From NCBI GenBank assembly GCA_021820165.1, contig JAKADW010000126.1, positions 1-6,560 on the forward strand: a stretch of DNA of 6,560 nt, read 5' to 3'. Numbering within the stretch: position 1 is the first letter of the stretch; each line of letters starts with the position of its first letter. This DNA is from Bacillota bacterium (lineage in GTDB: Bacteria > Bacillota_E > Sulfobacillia > Sulfobacillales > Sulfobacillaceae). The position numbers were made by a program, and so were the translations under genes. Shown here piece by piece: positions 1 through 6,224 of this stretch. Below the pieces are notes generated by a model. The model saw only the letters and a list, made by a program, of their open reading frames with translations. It ran no database searches and was not told where the DNA came from.

Positions 1-1072
1 AGCGACCCGTAAAATCTGTGGCGGAGAACAGCACGAATTTGGCGCCGGCATGCATAACCAAAAGTACCACGGCGGCATCCAGGACCATGGTGGACGCCAC
101 ACTATTGGGTGTCATTAAAGACACCATCCGCCAAATGCCCAACGCCGTGAACACTAAACCTAGAATTTCCAGCGTCGAATAGGCCAAGACTCGTTTGGCA
201 TGCCGCGATACGATACTATACAAAGACCCCGACAACGCCCCTAACACGCCGAGCACCACCAACACCACGGCCCATGCCAAACTCGCCCCAACCATGATTT
301 CCACGGCCAAGATGCCGCTTAAGGCGAGCGCCGGCAGCAATCCGGAAAAAATGCCTGCCACCATGCCAGGAGCCTCCGGTTCCGCCATGGGCATCCAGAT
401 CATGACCGGAAACAGCCCGGCTTTCACCCCGAAGGCAAGCACCGTAAGTAGCATAATCACATTTCCCCACAATGCCGGGATACCGCCAAGCTGATGCACC
501 GCCAACGTGTCTTGCAACCATTTGGCATGTATGGGCATCAACCAGACTAAGGCCACCAACAGCATCATGCCGCCAAGTTCAGACAGGGAAAGCAAAACCC
601 ATCCCGCGTTCCAGACGGGGCGTGAACGTCGAGTGGTCACCAAACCCAAGTAGGTGACGGCCGAGATGAACTCCCAACTGATTAAGAGCAACAATCCATC
701 ACCACTCCACAAAAACACCCCGACGCCCGACAAAAGCGGCAAAAGCGCATACAGTATGCGATGGCCATCCCGGCGCGATAAGGTCAAGAGGATGGCTGCC
801 AAGAACAGGATCCCGGCCACCACGGACCAGAGACTAGCCAGCGGCAATGGCGAGGCTACCAAGGTCGGCCATGGCGCGGGTAACGGAATTCGACGGGCAT
901 ATTGGGGGACCAAGAAGAAAGACATCGCCAAGAGCCCCAGCGAGCCCACCAGTCCAGAGACCGACAACCAGATGTGAACGCCGCGTGATCCCCGGCGCGA
1001 CACTACCGCCCCACCGGCAAGCACCACAATAAGATACACCGTCCATGTCAAGATCCAATCGGAGCCGTTCAT
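1..1072 (-). CDS. Antiporter-type proton-channel membrane subunit, HyfB/HyfD/NuoN-like, 3' end cut by the window edge
   Basis: The reading frame is open from the ATG at 1072 to the window edge, giving 357 residues with no stop. It is very hydrophobic, with repeated transmembrane segments. It belongs to the Mrp-antiporter/NuoL-M-N family (Proton_antipo_M), the subunits thought to move protons in complex I and group 4 hydrogenases. Visible family residues are a Glu at 134 (SWEFIS, TM5 position), a Lys at 217 (GVKAGLFP, TM7 position) and a Lys at 345 (HAGAKFVLF, the HAFFKALLF position). The TM8 lysine position is Leu246 (SGLLPALAL), and the usual WLPDAH reads WMPMAE, so it is a divergent member. 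The start is chosen because GGGAG (1081-1085) lies 8 nt upstream; the ATG at 1078 would leave only 2 nt. It overlaps the small-subunit stop by 4 bp (ATGA), which implies translational coupling. HyfB, HyfD and NuoN identities cannot be separated without the C-terminus. Confidence 0.88.
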   Translation of the reverse strand, partial: MNGSDWILTWTVYLIVVLAGGAVVSRRGSRGVHIWLSVSGLVGSLGLLAMSFFLVPQYARRIPLPAPWPTLVASPLPLASLWSVVAGILFLAAILLTLSRRDGHRILYALLPLLSGVGVFLWSGDGLLLLISWEFISAVTYLGLVTTRRSRPVWNAGWVLLSLSELGGMMLLVALVWLMPIHAKWLQDTLAVHQLGGIPALWGNVIMLLTVLAFGVKAGLFPVMIWMPMAEPEAPGMVAGIFSGLLPALALSGILAVEIMVGASLAWAVVLVVLGVLGALSGSLYSIVSRHAKRVLAYSTLEILGLVFTALGIWRMVSLMTPNSVASTMVLDAAVVLLVMHAGAKFVLFSATDFTGR

Positions 1073-1632
1073 GGCCATATCTCCCTGAGCCCGCTTAGCG
1101 GATCGACGCCGTCAACTGTCGCCAAAAGTCCACGCAAAATGTCGCCCGGGGTTGGCGGACACCCGGCGATACGGGTCGCGACGGGCACGATTCCCTCAAG
1201 GCCCCCCCGAACCCCCGGAGCTCCCCGAAATACCCATCCGTCGATGGCGCATGACCCGAGTGCGACGACGCGCTTAGGTGCCGTCATTTGTTCAAACACG
1301 TCCGCGATGACCGGAACCATAGCATCCGTGATGACGCCGGTTATCACCAAAATATCCGCATGCTTAGGCGAAGGCGTAAAGCTAAATCCGTAGCGGGTTA
1401 AGTCGTAATCCGGGCTCGACAACAACCCCAACTCCGATTCGCATCCGTTGCACGATCCGCCGTCAATGTGCCGGATGGCCAAAGATCGGCGAAGAAACCC
1501 CTCCACGGGGCGAGCCCTTGTTTGGATCGCGTCTGAATTGGACATCGTTTTCGCGATCCCATCGGGATCGGTGGGAAATCCGGTCGTTTCGGGCCGCCGG
1601 ACGATATTTTTCAACCAATGCCAATAGTACAT
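1069..1632 (-). CDS. hyfI: Iron-sulfur small subunit of a group 4 hydrogenase-like complex (HyfI/HycG/NuoB-like)
   Basis: A 187-residue protein of the NuoB/hydrogenase small-subunit family (Oxidored_q6). It should carry one [4Fe-4S] cluster next to the large subunit, equivalent to complex I cluster N2 or the hydrogenase proximal cluster. The four ligand cysteines are present: C61 and C64 (GGSCNGCESEL), C128 (GSCAIDG) and C158 (AGCPPTPGDIL). The C-x2-C spacing is the hydrogenase form; complex I NuoB has adjacent cysteines. The segment PSPKHADILVITG (88-100) matches HycG/HyfI closely. Residues 1-20 (LKNIVRRPETTGFP) resemble the N-terminus of ferredoxin-type subunits; this is from memory and weak. 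The start at 1632 is set by AAGGAGG 7 nt upstream; the frame is open further upstream to 1854, but that part overlaps the large-subunit gene and has no family similarity. It lies 19 bp after the large subunit and overlaps the next gene by 4 bp. No signal peptide is seen, so it should sit on the cytoplasmic side. Confidence 0.93.
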   Translation of the reverse strand: MYYWHWLKNIVRRPETTGFPTDPDGIAKTMSNSDAIQTRARPVEGFLRRSLAIRHIDGGSCNGCESELGLLSSPDYDLTRYGFSFTPSPKHADILVITGVITDAMVPVIADVFEQMTAPKRVVALGSCAIDGWVFRGAPGVRGGLEGIVPVATRIAGCPPTPGDILRGLLATVDGVDPLSGLREIWP

Positions 1633-1639
1633 CCCTGGT

Positions 1640-1646
1640 CCTCCTT
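1640..1646 (-). promoter_or_regulatory. Ribosome binding site of the small-subunit gene
   Basis: Reads AAGGAGG on the minus strand, a near-perfect anti-16S match, 7 nt before the ATG at 1632. It fills the 19 bp gap after the large-subunit stop. It fixes the start of the small-subunit gene against the longer open frame. Confidence 0.85.
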
Positions 1647-1651
1647 CTGGG

Positions 1652-3082
1652 CTAACCGTCCCATCCCGCAACAGACAGGGCGAAGCTCGCGTCAATGATG
1701 GGGAAGTCTTGCAAAATGTTGCCGTTCGCCATCGCATCGGGAACCACCGCCCAATTGCGCTCGGAGGGCGTCGCGATGGCGGCGTGTGCAATGCGGCCAT
1801 CTTTCGGGTCAAACCGCAGCCAATATCCCAAGAGCCCGCGGGGCGCCTCAACAATCCCGACCCCCGATGCTTGCAACGGTGGTCCGTTAAGGACCTCCAG
1901 CGCCTGGTTCGGGGATAGCTCCCGGGGATTCCATCCCCCTAAGATCCGCCGCACCACTCTGAGACTTTCGCCGAGCTCTTCTACGCGAATGCGAAAGCGC
2001 GCGTAGGCATCGCCGTCCGTCTCCATCGGCGTATTCAGATCAAAATCGCTATATGCCGCATAAGGCCGAACCCGACGCACATCCAACCCCAGTCCCGCCG
2101 CGCGGCCTACGGGGCCCACAGGTCTTCCCCATTGGATGGCGGCAGGCGGCACGCGCCCTGCTCCATGCAACCGGTCCATAAACGATGACGTGCGTTCCAA
2201 TCCCATCTGCATGCGCTCCGCTTGATCCAACACATCCGAGATCATGCCGGCGGCCCCGACCGGGTCCACGTCTTGGTGCCACCCTCGAGCAGCCACACCA
2301 CCGGGAACAATGGCGGCGCGGAGATATCGATGCCCAAAGAGCGCGAAATTGATCCGTAGCACGGTCTCTTTCAGGTGCAAGTACTCCATTTGGGGTACGG
2401 GAAGTCCGGTGGAGACGGCGAGCATGGCCAGATCTCCCAAGTGACTGTACGCCCTCTCTAATTCCGCCAATAGCACCCGGGTTATCTGCACTTGCTGCGA
2501 AAGCTGGATTCCCCACGCCTCCTCCACCGCCATGACCATCGCCAACGTATGGTGAACATTTGAGGTGGTCGTGAACCGAGCAATCACGGGCAGTGCCTCC
2601 TGGATCGTCTTTCCGGAAACCAGGCTACGGATATGCCGTTCCTTAAATCCATTTTGGAGCGTCAAACGGATAATTTCGTCCCCCATCACATGCAAGCGAT
2701 AGAGAAGGGATTCGGCGACATCCGCTCGGACTGGGCCCAGGGGATAGGTAAAGAGGCCCTTGCCACGGACGTGGAGATGATCGGGCAATTGCCACGATAA
2801 TTCCGGGCGTTCCCGGGCTAAGCGATATTCGACCACCATCGTCTCCCCAATACCCGACCAGGACGGTTGCCACGCATCCCCCCCGTTGCTGTCCCGCATG
2901 TCCCAGCATAGCCGGGTGAGGGCGCCCGTTTTATGGTTCATCAGTAGCGTCGTGAGAATGGGGCCATCGGCCGTAAGCAGAATGCTGTCCGAGTCCCCCG
3001 AACGCGCGACACGCCAAGCATTGATCCAGTCCCGAGCCGTCGGAGCTGTTGGGATGGTGTGTACCATGTTCCCCCATTCCAT
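1652..3082 (-). CDS. hyfG: Hydrogenase large-subunit-like protein (HyfG/HycE/NuoCD-like) lacking all Ni-ligand cysteines
   Basis: A 476-residue protein. Roughly residues 1-110 appear to be a shortened NuoC (30 kDa)-like part. From GKGLFTYPLGPVRADVAES (107-125) it follows the NuoD/[NiFe]-hydrogenase large-subunit fold, including VLLAELERAYSHLGDLAML (203-221) and IVPGGVAARG (258-267). In active enzymes Ni-Fe is held by RxCGxC and DPCxxC. Here the first site is R169-F-T-T-T-S174, still followed by H178. The second, after DFPIIDAS, is A468-L-S-V-A-G473, three residues before the C-terminus. No cysteine occupies any ligand position, so no Ni-Fe site can form. The HRG/HTG motif seen in HycE and NuoD is also absent; the region reads GFKERHIRSL (145-154). 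There is no cleavable C-terminal extension. The start at 3082 is chosen because AGGAGG (3094-3099) lies 11 nt upstream and the gap to the previous stop is 7 bp. It presumably docks the small subunit on the membrane arm, as in Ehr-type complexes. Confidence 0.93.
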   Translation of the reverse strand: MEWGNMVHTIPTAPTARDWINAWRVARSGDSDSILLTADGPILTTLLMNHKTGALTRLCWDMRDSNGGDAWQPSWSGIGETMVVEYRLARERPELSWQLPDHLHVRGKGLFTYPLGPVRADVAESLLYRLHVMGDEIIRLTLQNGFKERHIRSLVSGKTIQEALPVIARFTTTSNVHHTLAMVMAVEEAWGIQLSQQVQITRVLLAELERAYSHLGDLAMLAVSTGLPVPQMEYLHLKETVLRINFALFGHRYLRAAIVPGGVAARGWHQDVDPVGAAGMISDVLDQAERMQMGLERTSSFMDRLHGAGRVPPAAIQWGRPVGPVGRAAGLGLDVRRVRPYAAYSDFDLNTPMETDGDAYARFRIRVEELGESLRVVRRILGGWNPRELSPNQALEVLNGPPLQASGVGIVEAPRGLLGYWLRFDPKDGRIAHAAIATPSERNWAVVPDAMANGNILQDFPIIDASFALSVAGWDG

Positions 3083-3089
3083 TCCGTCA

Positions 3090-4541
3090 TCATCCTCCTC
3101 CCTGTTGAGAGACCAACTGCAACACCACATGGTGCCATAAGGGGTGGACCAGCAAGGGAAATCCAATGCCACCGCCCAACACAAACACTCCCAACACCGC
3201 GTTGGGTAGAATTAACCCCAGGGGTTCCTGAATGGTATTGGGTAAAGAGGTGCCGACCTGCCCCGGAGTGAACAACCAGCCCGGGACACGTCGCGCAATG
3301 GCGATGAAAATGAGGACAATTAGGGCTCCGGCCGCAATTGCGGCTGGACGGTCGCCCACCTGGCGCAGCCCCCCCGCGAGAATTAGCCACTCGCTCCAAA
3401 ACGGGGCAAACGGCGGAAGCCCGACGATCGCCGCCGATCCGAGTGCCAACAGCGCACCAGTCCATGGCGTGCGATGCAGAATGCCACGGGCCCCATGATC
3501 GGAATGGGAACTGTGATACAGAATTCGAACGGTACCGGCGTTGTGAAACAATAGCGTCTTGCTCGCCGCATGCGTCCAGATGTGCAAAAACGCTCCCACC
3601 AACGCAATGCCGCCGAATCCCATCCCAAGACTGATAAGCCCAATATGTTCAATGCTGGAGTATGCCCAAAGGCGCTTGAGATCGCGCTGGACCGCCAACG
3701 AACCCGCGGCAATGACCAATGACAGCAAGCCGAGCACGATTAGAGCGTCTTTTAGATAGGCAGGCGGAAGACTCAAGGCGAGCACGTGGAACAGTCGGTA
3801 CACGATGAACATCGCCCCCGCCAGTTTTAATCCGGACAATAAAGCCGAAACCGGTGCTGGCGCTTCGCTGTGGGCATCGGGAAGCCAGGTGTGAAAGGGG
3901 GCCAAGCCCGCCTTCGTGCCATAGCCGACCAAGGCCATGTAGGCTCCGATAAGCGCCCAGTGCTGGTGCACTCCGGACAAGGTCTGATGCGCGGGCACGA
4001 AAGACCATGCGAATAGCGGGATGCCCACGGCCGTCAACGATAAAAGGGTTCCCAGCAGTGCAACCAGACCACCCAACTCGGTCACAACAATGTATTGCCA
4101 TGCGGCTTCAACCGCCCCGCGACTGGCTGGATGCGCGGTCAGCACCGTGCTCGTTAACGTCGCCGCTTCAATCGCCATCCATAGAAAGATGAAGTTTGTC
4201 CAAATGGCCAACGCGGAAAGGGACCCGATAAAGAGCATAAAGAAGACATAGTACCCCTTCACGCGTCTTTCCGACCAGTGATGCTCTCGCGCCTCGCGTG
4301 TGATGTACGGACCCGAGTACCAAATCCCAAAGATTGACAAGATCGCCACGATCACGAAAAACCATGTCGTTAAGGGACCGGTTCCCTGCCACAAGCGCAG
4401 CGGCAATGCGACCAGCCAGAAGAGAAGAAATGCCCCTGCAATCCCGCTCACCCACCCCAGGCGATTGACTGGCACAATCCCATACCCGAGCCCAGTGGCA
4501 GCAAGCCCAAGCGGGATAATCCACAAGGCATCCGTCGTCAT
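3090..4541 (-). CDS. hyfF: Antiporter-type proton-channel membrane subunit, HyfF-like
   Basis: A 483-residue, highly hydrophobic member of the NuoL/M/N-Mrp antiporter family; E. coli HyfF is somewhat longer (about 526). It should form a proton-translocating half-channel in the membrane arm. The expected charged residues can all be seen: Glu125 (WMAIEAATLTS, TM5), Lys210 (GYGTKAGLAPFHTWLPDAH, TM7), Lys239 (SGLKLAGAM, TM8), Lys328 (HAASKTLLFHNAG, TM10-11 region) and Glu384 (PFWSEWLILAGGL, TM12). The segment SSIEHIGLISLGMGFGG (295-311) is also typical. The pathway therefore looks intact, in contrast to the second antiporter gene of this operon. The start at 4541 overlaps the HyfE-like stop as ATGA, with GAGGAG (4550-4555) 8 nt upstream. 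Its last codons (GGA GGA GGA) form part of the ribosome binding site of the large-subunit gene. Confidence 0.94.
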   Translation of the reverse strand: MTTDALWIIPLGLAATGLGYGIVPVNRLGWVSGIAGAFLLFWLVALPLRLWQGTGPLTTWFFVIVAILSIFGIWYSGPYITREAREHHWSERRVKGYYVFFMLFIGSLSALAIWTNFIFLWMAIEAATLTSTVLTAHPASRGAVEAAWQYIVVTELGGLVALLGTLLSLTAVGIPLFAWSFVPAHQTLSGVHQHWALIGAYMALVGYGTKAGLAPFHTWLPDAHSEAPAPVSALLSGLKLAGAMFIVYRLFHVLALSLPPAYLKDALIVLGLLSLVIAAGSLAVQRDLKRLWAYSSIEHIGLISLGMGFGGIALVGAFLHIWTHAASKTLLFHNAGTVRILYHSSHSDHGARGILHRTPWTGALLALGSAAIVGLPPFAPFWSEWLILAGGLRQVGDRPAAIAAGALIVLIFIAIARRVPGWLFTPGQVGTSLPNTIQEPLGLILPNAVLGVFVLGGGIGFPLLVHPLWHHVVLQLVSQQGGG

Positions 4542-5167
4542 CCGATCAGCTCCTCGCGATCGCGGACATCTAAACCATGCTTAACCCTCCAGACTTCCGC
4601 TGCCACATAGCCCAGCACGAGAGCCAAGGCTAACCCGGTCATGTCGATCCCCACTTCGCCGATCGCGGGTATGCTGGTTCCCCAGGTGAGCACACCGACG
4701 TCCATCACCGTCTCCAGACTCAAGATTCCCCAGAGAAGGCTCCACACTTCATATCGGCCTGAGAGATGCACGAACGTCACTAGCATGGCAGCCACCACCA
4801 ATCCCATGGGCAAGGGATAGGGCAGTCCCAAGTGCCCCACCACGATGCCGCCCGCGCTTAGCAGGAGCGCCAACAGTAACAGGGCGCTCATCCCGAAAGG
4901 GCCATGAGTTCCGTATGCTTGGCGCATCGGTTTTAACCCGCGATTCATCACGCCGGGGATCACAAAAATCTTCAGCACAATAATGAGAGCGACAACGGAC
5001 CAGTATGCCGGCCGATGGCCGAAGATGGCTAATAGCGACGCCACACCCGCCTCCGCCACCGCTTGCATTCGATACATTACGGCCATGGTGTGCGGTGTTT
5101 TAACAATCATCATGGCTACCGCACCCACCCATAGCACTGTCGCCGACAGCAAGAGCCACGTGGACAT
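4538..5167 (-). CDS. hyfE: HyfE-like membrane subunit (NuoK/MrpC-related C-terminal half)
   Basis: A 209-residue membrane protein; E. coli HyfE is about 216. It has about seven hydrophobic segments, roughly at 4-22, 28-50, 55-75, 92-113, 119-138, 142-162 and 172-193. HyfE subunits link the NuoH-like anchor to the antiporter-like subunits. Buried charged residues typical of such a role are Glu40 (MQAVAEAGVAS), Lys66 (IIVLKIFVIPGVM), Glu152 (ILSLETVMDVG) and Glu171. The LKIFVIPG segment is the best match to HyfE. The C-terminus from about 194 is charged and probably cytoplasmic. The start at 5167 is set by AAAGGAGA (5176-5183); the AGGAG core is 9 nt from the ATG. An in-frame ATG at 5227 would overlap the preceding gene. 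The 19 bp upstream gap and the 4 bp overlap with hyfF place it mid-operon. Assignment rests on similarity and on its position between the hyfC- and hyfF-like genes. Confidence 0.88.
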   Translation of the reverse strand: MSTWLLLSATVLWVGAVAMMIVKTPHTMAVMYRMQAVAEAGVASLLAIFGHRPAYWSVVALIIVLKIFVIPGVMNRGLKPMRQAYGTHGPFGMSALLLLALLLSAGGIVVGHLGLPYPLPMGLVVAAMLVTFVHLSGRYEVWSLLWGILSLETVMDVGVLTWGTSIPAIGEVGIDMTGLALALVLGYVAAEVWRVKHGLDVRDREELIG

Positions 5168-5186
5168 GCCGGTTTTCTCCTTTCGT

Positions 5187-6125
5187 CTATAGGTTTGATA
5201 CCAACCCACCAAGGGCGGCGATAACAATGGCCGCCATGAGAAAGTCGACGTTACGGATGAGTCGCAACTTGGCGAAGCCGGCCTCGATACTGACCAATAC
5301 CAACCCTAAGACCGTCACTTTCAGGGCGACAGCCAAGGCAGCCAGGACAACCGCACTCACGGCCGGAGATGTCGCTAAGCCCCACGGCGTTGCCAAGACA
5401 TTGGACAGAATTACACTTAAAACGAGGAATTTCATCCATCCGCCCCATTCGTACAGCGCCAGGTCCGGACCGCTGGATTCGAATGTGCGCGACGGATCGA
5501 TCATGGACAGTTCCTGGGAGGTGGACGGATTGTCGATGGGAATGCGGCCGGCTTCCGCAATCAAGAGCAGAAACCATCCCACCACAATCAGAAGATGAGC
5601 CGGGCTGGCGAACCATAAACGAGAGGCGAACGTCTGATTCACCACAAAGGGAATCGTCGCTTTGGCCGCTGAGGCCGCCACAAACACCAGCAAGAGGGAG
5701 AGGGGTTCGGTAAAGGTGGCAATAAGTCGAATGCGGCTGACACCGAGGGCTGGATATACGCTACCGCTATCGAGTGCGGCAAACAGCAACGCCAAGCCTC
5801 CACCTGCCAGGATCATTCCCCCACCCAACATATCGCCCATCCACGCAAAGGGTAGCGGGAAGCTCGTGAGCACGGGAATGAGCATGGTGACTAAAATCGG
5901 GGCAACAAAATACACCACCGGTGCCCATTCAGACACGGCACTGCTATGTTGGCTACGCACGGTCTCTTTATGAAGCCATTTCCACAAATCGCGGTAAGGC
6001 TGCACAATTGGCGGACCGTGGCGCGCCGCCAACCGTGCACGATACCGCTCCATGACGCCTCTAAGAAGGGGGGCAAATCCTAACACGAAGAACACTTGAA
6101 AGCCCTGGACAACGTAAAGGTTCAC
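5187..6125 (-). CDS. hyfC: Membrane anchor subunit, NuoH/HyfC-like (complex I subunit 1 family)
   Basis: A 312-residue protein, almost the length of E. coli HyfC (315), with about eight transmembrane segments. The NuoH/HyfC subunit joins the hydrophilic arm to the antiporter-type subunits and carries the first part of the charged axis. Family signatures are YRARLAARHGPPIVQPYRDL (28-47) with KWLHKE next to it, LDSGSVYPALGVSR (118-131), TEPLSLL (139-145), AEAGRIPIDNPSTSQELSMI (190-209; Glu191, Asp198, Glu205) and LALYEWGGWMKF (222-233; Glu226). The start is taken as GTG at 6125 because GGAGG (6135-6139) lies 9 nt upstream and the resulting N-terminus matches HyfC. The ATG at 6185 in the same frame would add 20 Arg-rich residues and has no clear ribosome binding site. 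It is the first gene of the operon, next to the divergent control region. Confidence 0.93.
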   Translation of the reverse strand: MNLYVVQGFQVFFVLGFAPLLRGVMERYRARLAARHGPPIVQPYRDLWKWLHKETVRSQHSSAVSEWAPVVYFVAPILVTMLIPVLTSFPLPFAWMGDMLGGGMILAGGGLALLFAALDSGSVYPALGVSRIRLIATFTEPLSLLLVFVAASAAKATIPFVVNQTFASRLWFASPAHLLIVVGWFLLLIAEAGRIPIDNPSTSQELSMIDPSRTFESSGPDLALYEWGGWMKFLVLSVILSNVLATPWGLATSPAVSAVVLAALAVALKVTVLGLVLVSIEAGFAKLRLIRNVDFLMAAIVIAALGGLVSNL

Positions 6126-6134
6126 ACAAAACCA

Positions 6135-6139
6135 CCTCC
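6135..6139 (-). promoter_or_regulatory. Ribosome binding site of the hyfC-like gene, favouring a GTG start
   Basis: Reads GGAGG (within CGGAGGTGG) on the minus strand, 9 nt before GTG at 6125. The match is strong enough to prefer this GTG over the upstream in-frame ATG at 6185. Confidence 0.8.
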
Positions 6140-6148
6140 GACGCCGAA

Positions 6149-6162
6149 TCTCGATGTCGAGA
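6149..6162. repeat. 14 bp inverted repeat (6-2-6), possible operator
   Basis: TCTCGA-TG-TCGAGA is a perfect inverted repeat with 6 bp arms and a 2 bp centre, inside the divergent intergenic region. The 2-base centre makes an RNA hairpin unlikely, so a dimeric regulator site is the better reading. It lies just upstream of a plus-strand TATAGT and within the leader of the minus-strand operon. One copy only was seen. Confidence 0.35.
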
Positions 6163-6164
6163 GC

Positions 6165-6170
6165 TATAGT
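6165..6170 (+). promoter_or_regulatory. Possible -10 element for the divergent plus-strand gene
   Basis: TATAGT matches the sigma-70-type -10 consensus at 5 of 6 bases and would start transcription near 6177, about 48 nt before the ATG at 6225. No convincing -35 is seen 16-18 bp upstream, although the 14 bp inverted repeat lies there. A weak or activator-dependent promoter would fit, but chance is possible. Confidence 0.25.
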
Positions 6171-6204
6171 GCGTACTCCCGTCATCTCGTGTTAGGAGTC
6201 ATCA

Positions 6205-6216
6205 ACCCCCGGGGGT
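6205..6216. repeat. 12 bp GC palindrome overlapping the divergent gene's ribosome binding site
   Basis: ACCCCCGGGGGT is a perfect 12 bp palindrome. Its right half supplies most of the GGGGGTGG ribosome binding site of the plus-strand gene. It could be a protein site or could partly mask the ribosome binding site in RNA; nothing here tells these apart from chance. Confidence 0.3.
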
Positions 6217-6218
6217 GG
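6211..6218 (+). promoter_or_regulatory. Ribosome binding site for the divergent plus-strand gene
   Basis: GGGGGTGG can pair with the 16S tail (GGAGGTG) if one G:U pair is allowed. It ends 6 nt before ATG 6225, with 9 nt from the GGGGG core. This supports ATG 6225 over ATG 6291, which has no purine-rich stretch at the right distance. Confidence 0.5.
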
Positions 6219-6224
6219 TTTCGG

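Noticed and set aside
195..977. Plus-strand open frames opposite the left-edge membrane gene
   Set aside because: Their translations are Pro/Ala/Thr-rich, typical of antisense frames of hydrophobic GC-rich genes, and the minus-strand frame is continuous with family motifs.
1633..1854. Longer 5' extension of the small-subunit reading frame
   Set aside because: The extension overlaps the well-supported large-subunit gene, shows no family similarity, and a near-perfect AAGGAGG sits directly before ATG 1632.
3083..3184. Upstream ATG (3184) for the large-subunit gene
   Set aside because: It lies inside the 3' end of the hyfF-like gene in another frame, encodes a Trp/Cys-rich stretch without similarity, and AGGAGG precedes ATG 3082.
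2941..3465. Minus-strand 174-codon frame across the hyfF/hyfG junction
   Set aside because: It overlaps two recognised genes in another frame and its translation shows no domain or membrane pattern.
4021..4251. Plus-strand frames opposite the hyfF-like gene
   Set aside because: Low-complexity antisense translations with no ribosome binding site or motif; the minus-strand gene is complete and conserved.
6126..6185. Longer N-terminus of the hyfC-like gene from ATG 6185
   Set aside because: It would add 20 Arg-rich residues not seen in HyfC; GGAGG at 9 nt before GTG 6125 and the resulting 312-residue length favour the shorter form.
6189..6224. GTG 6189 as an earlier start of the plus-strand gene
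   Set aside because: No ribosome binding site precedes it; GGGGGTGG before ATG 6225 is better placed.
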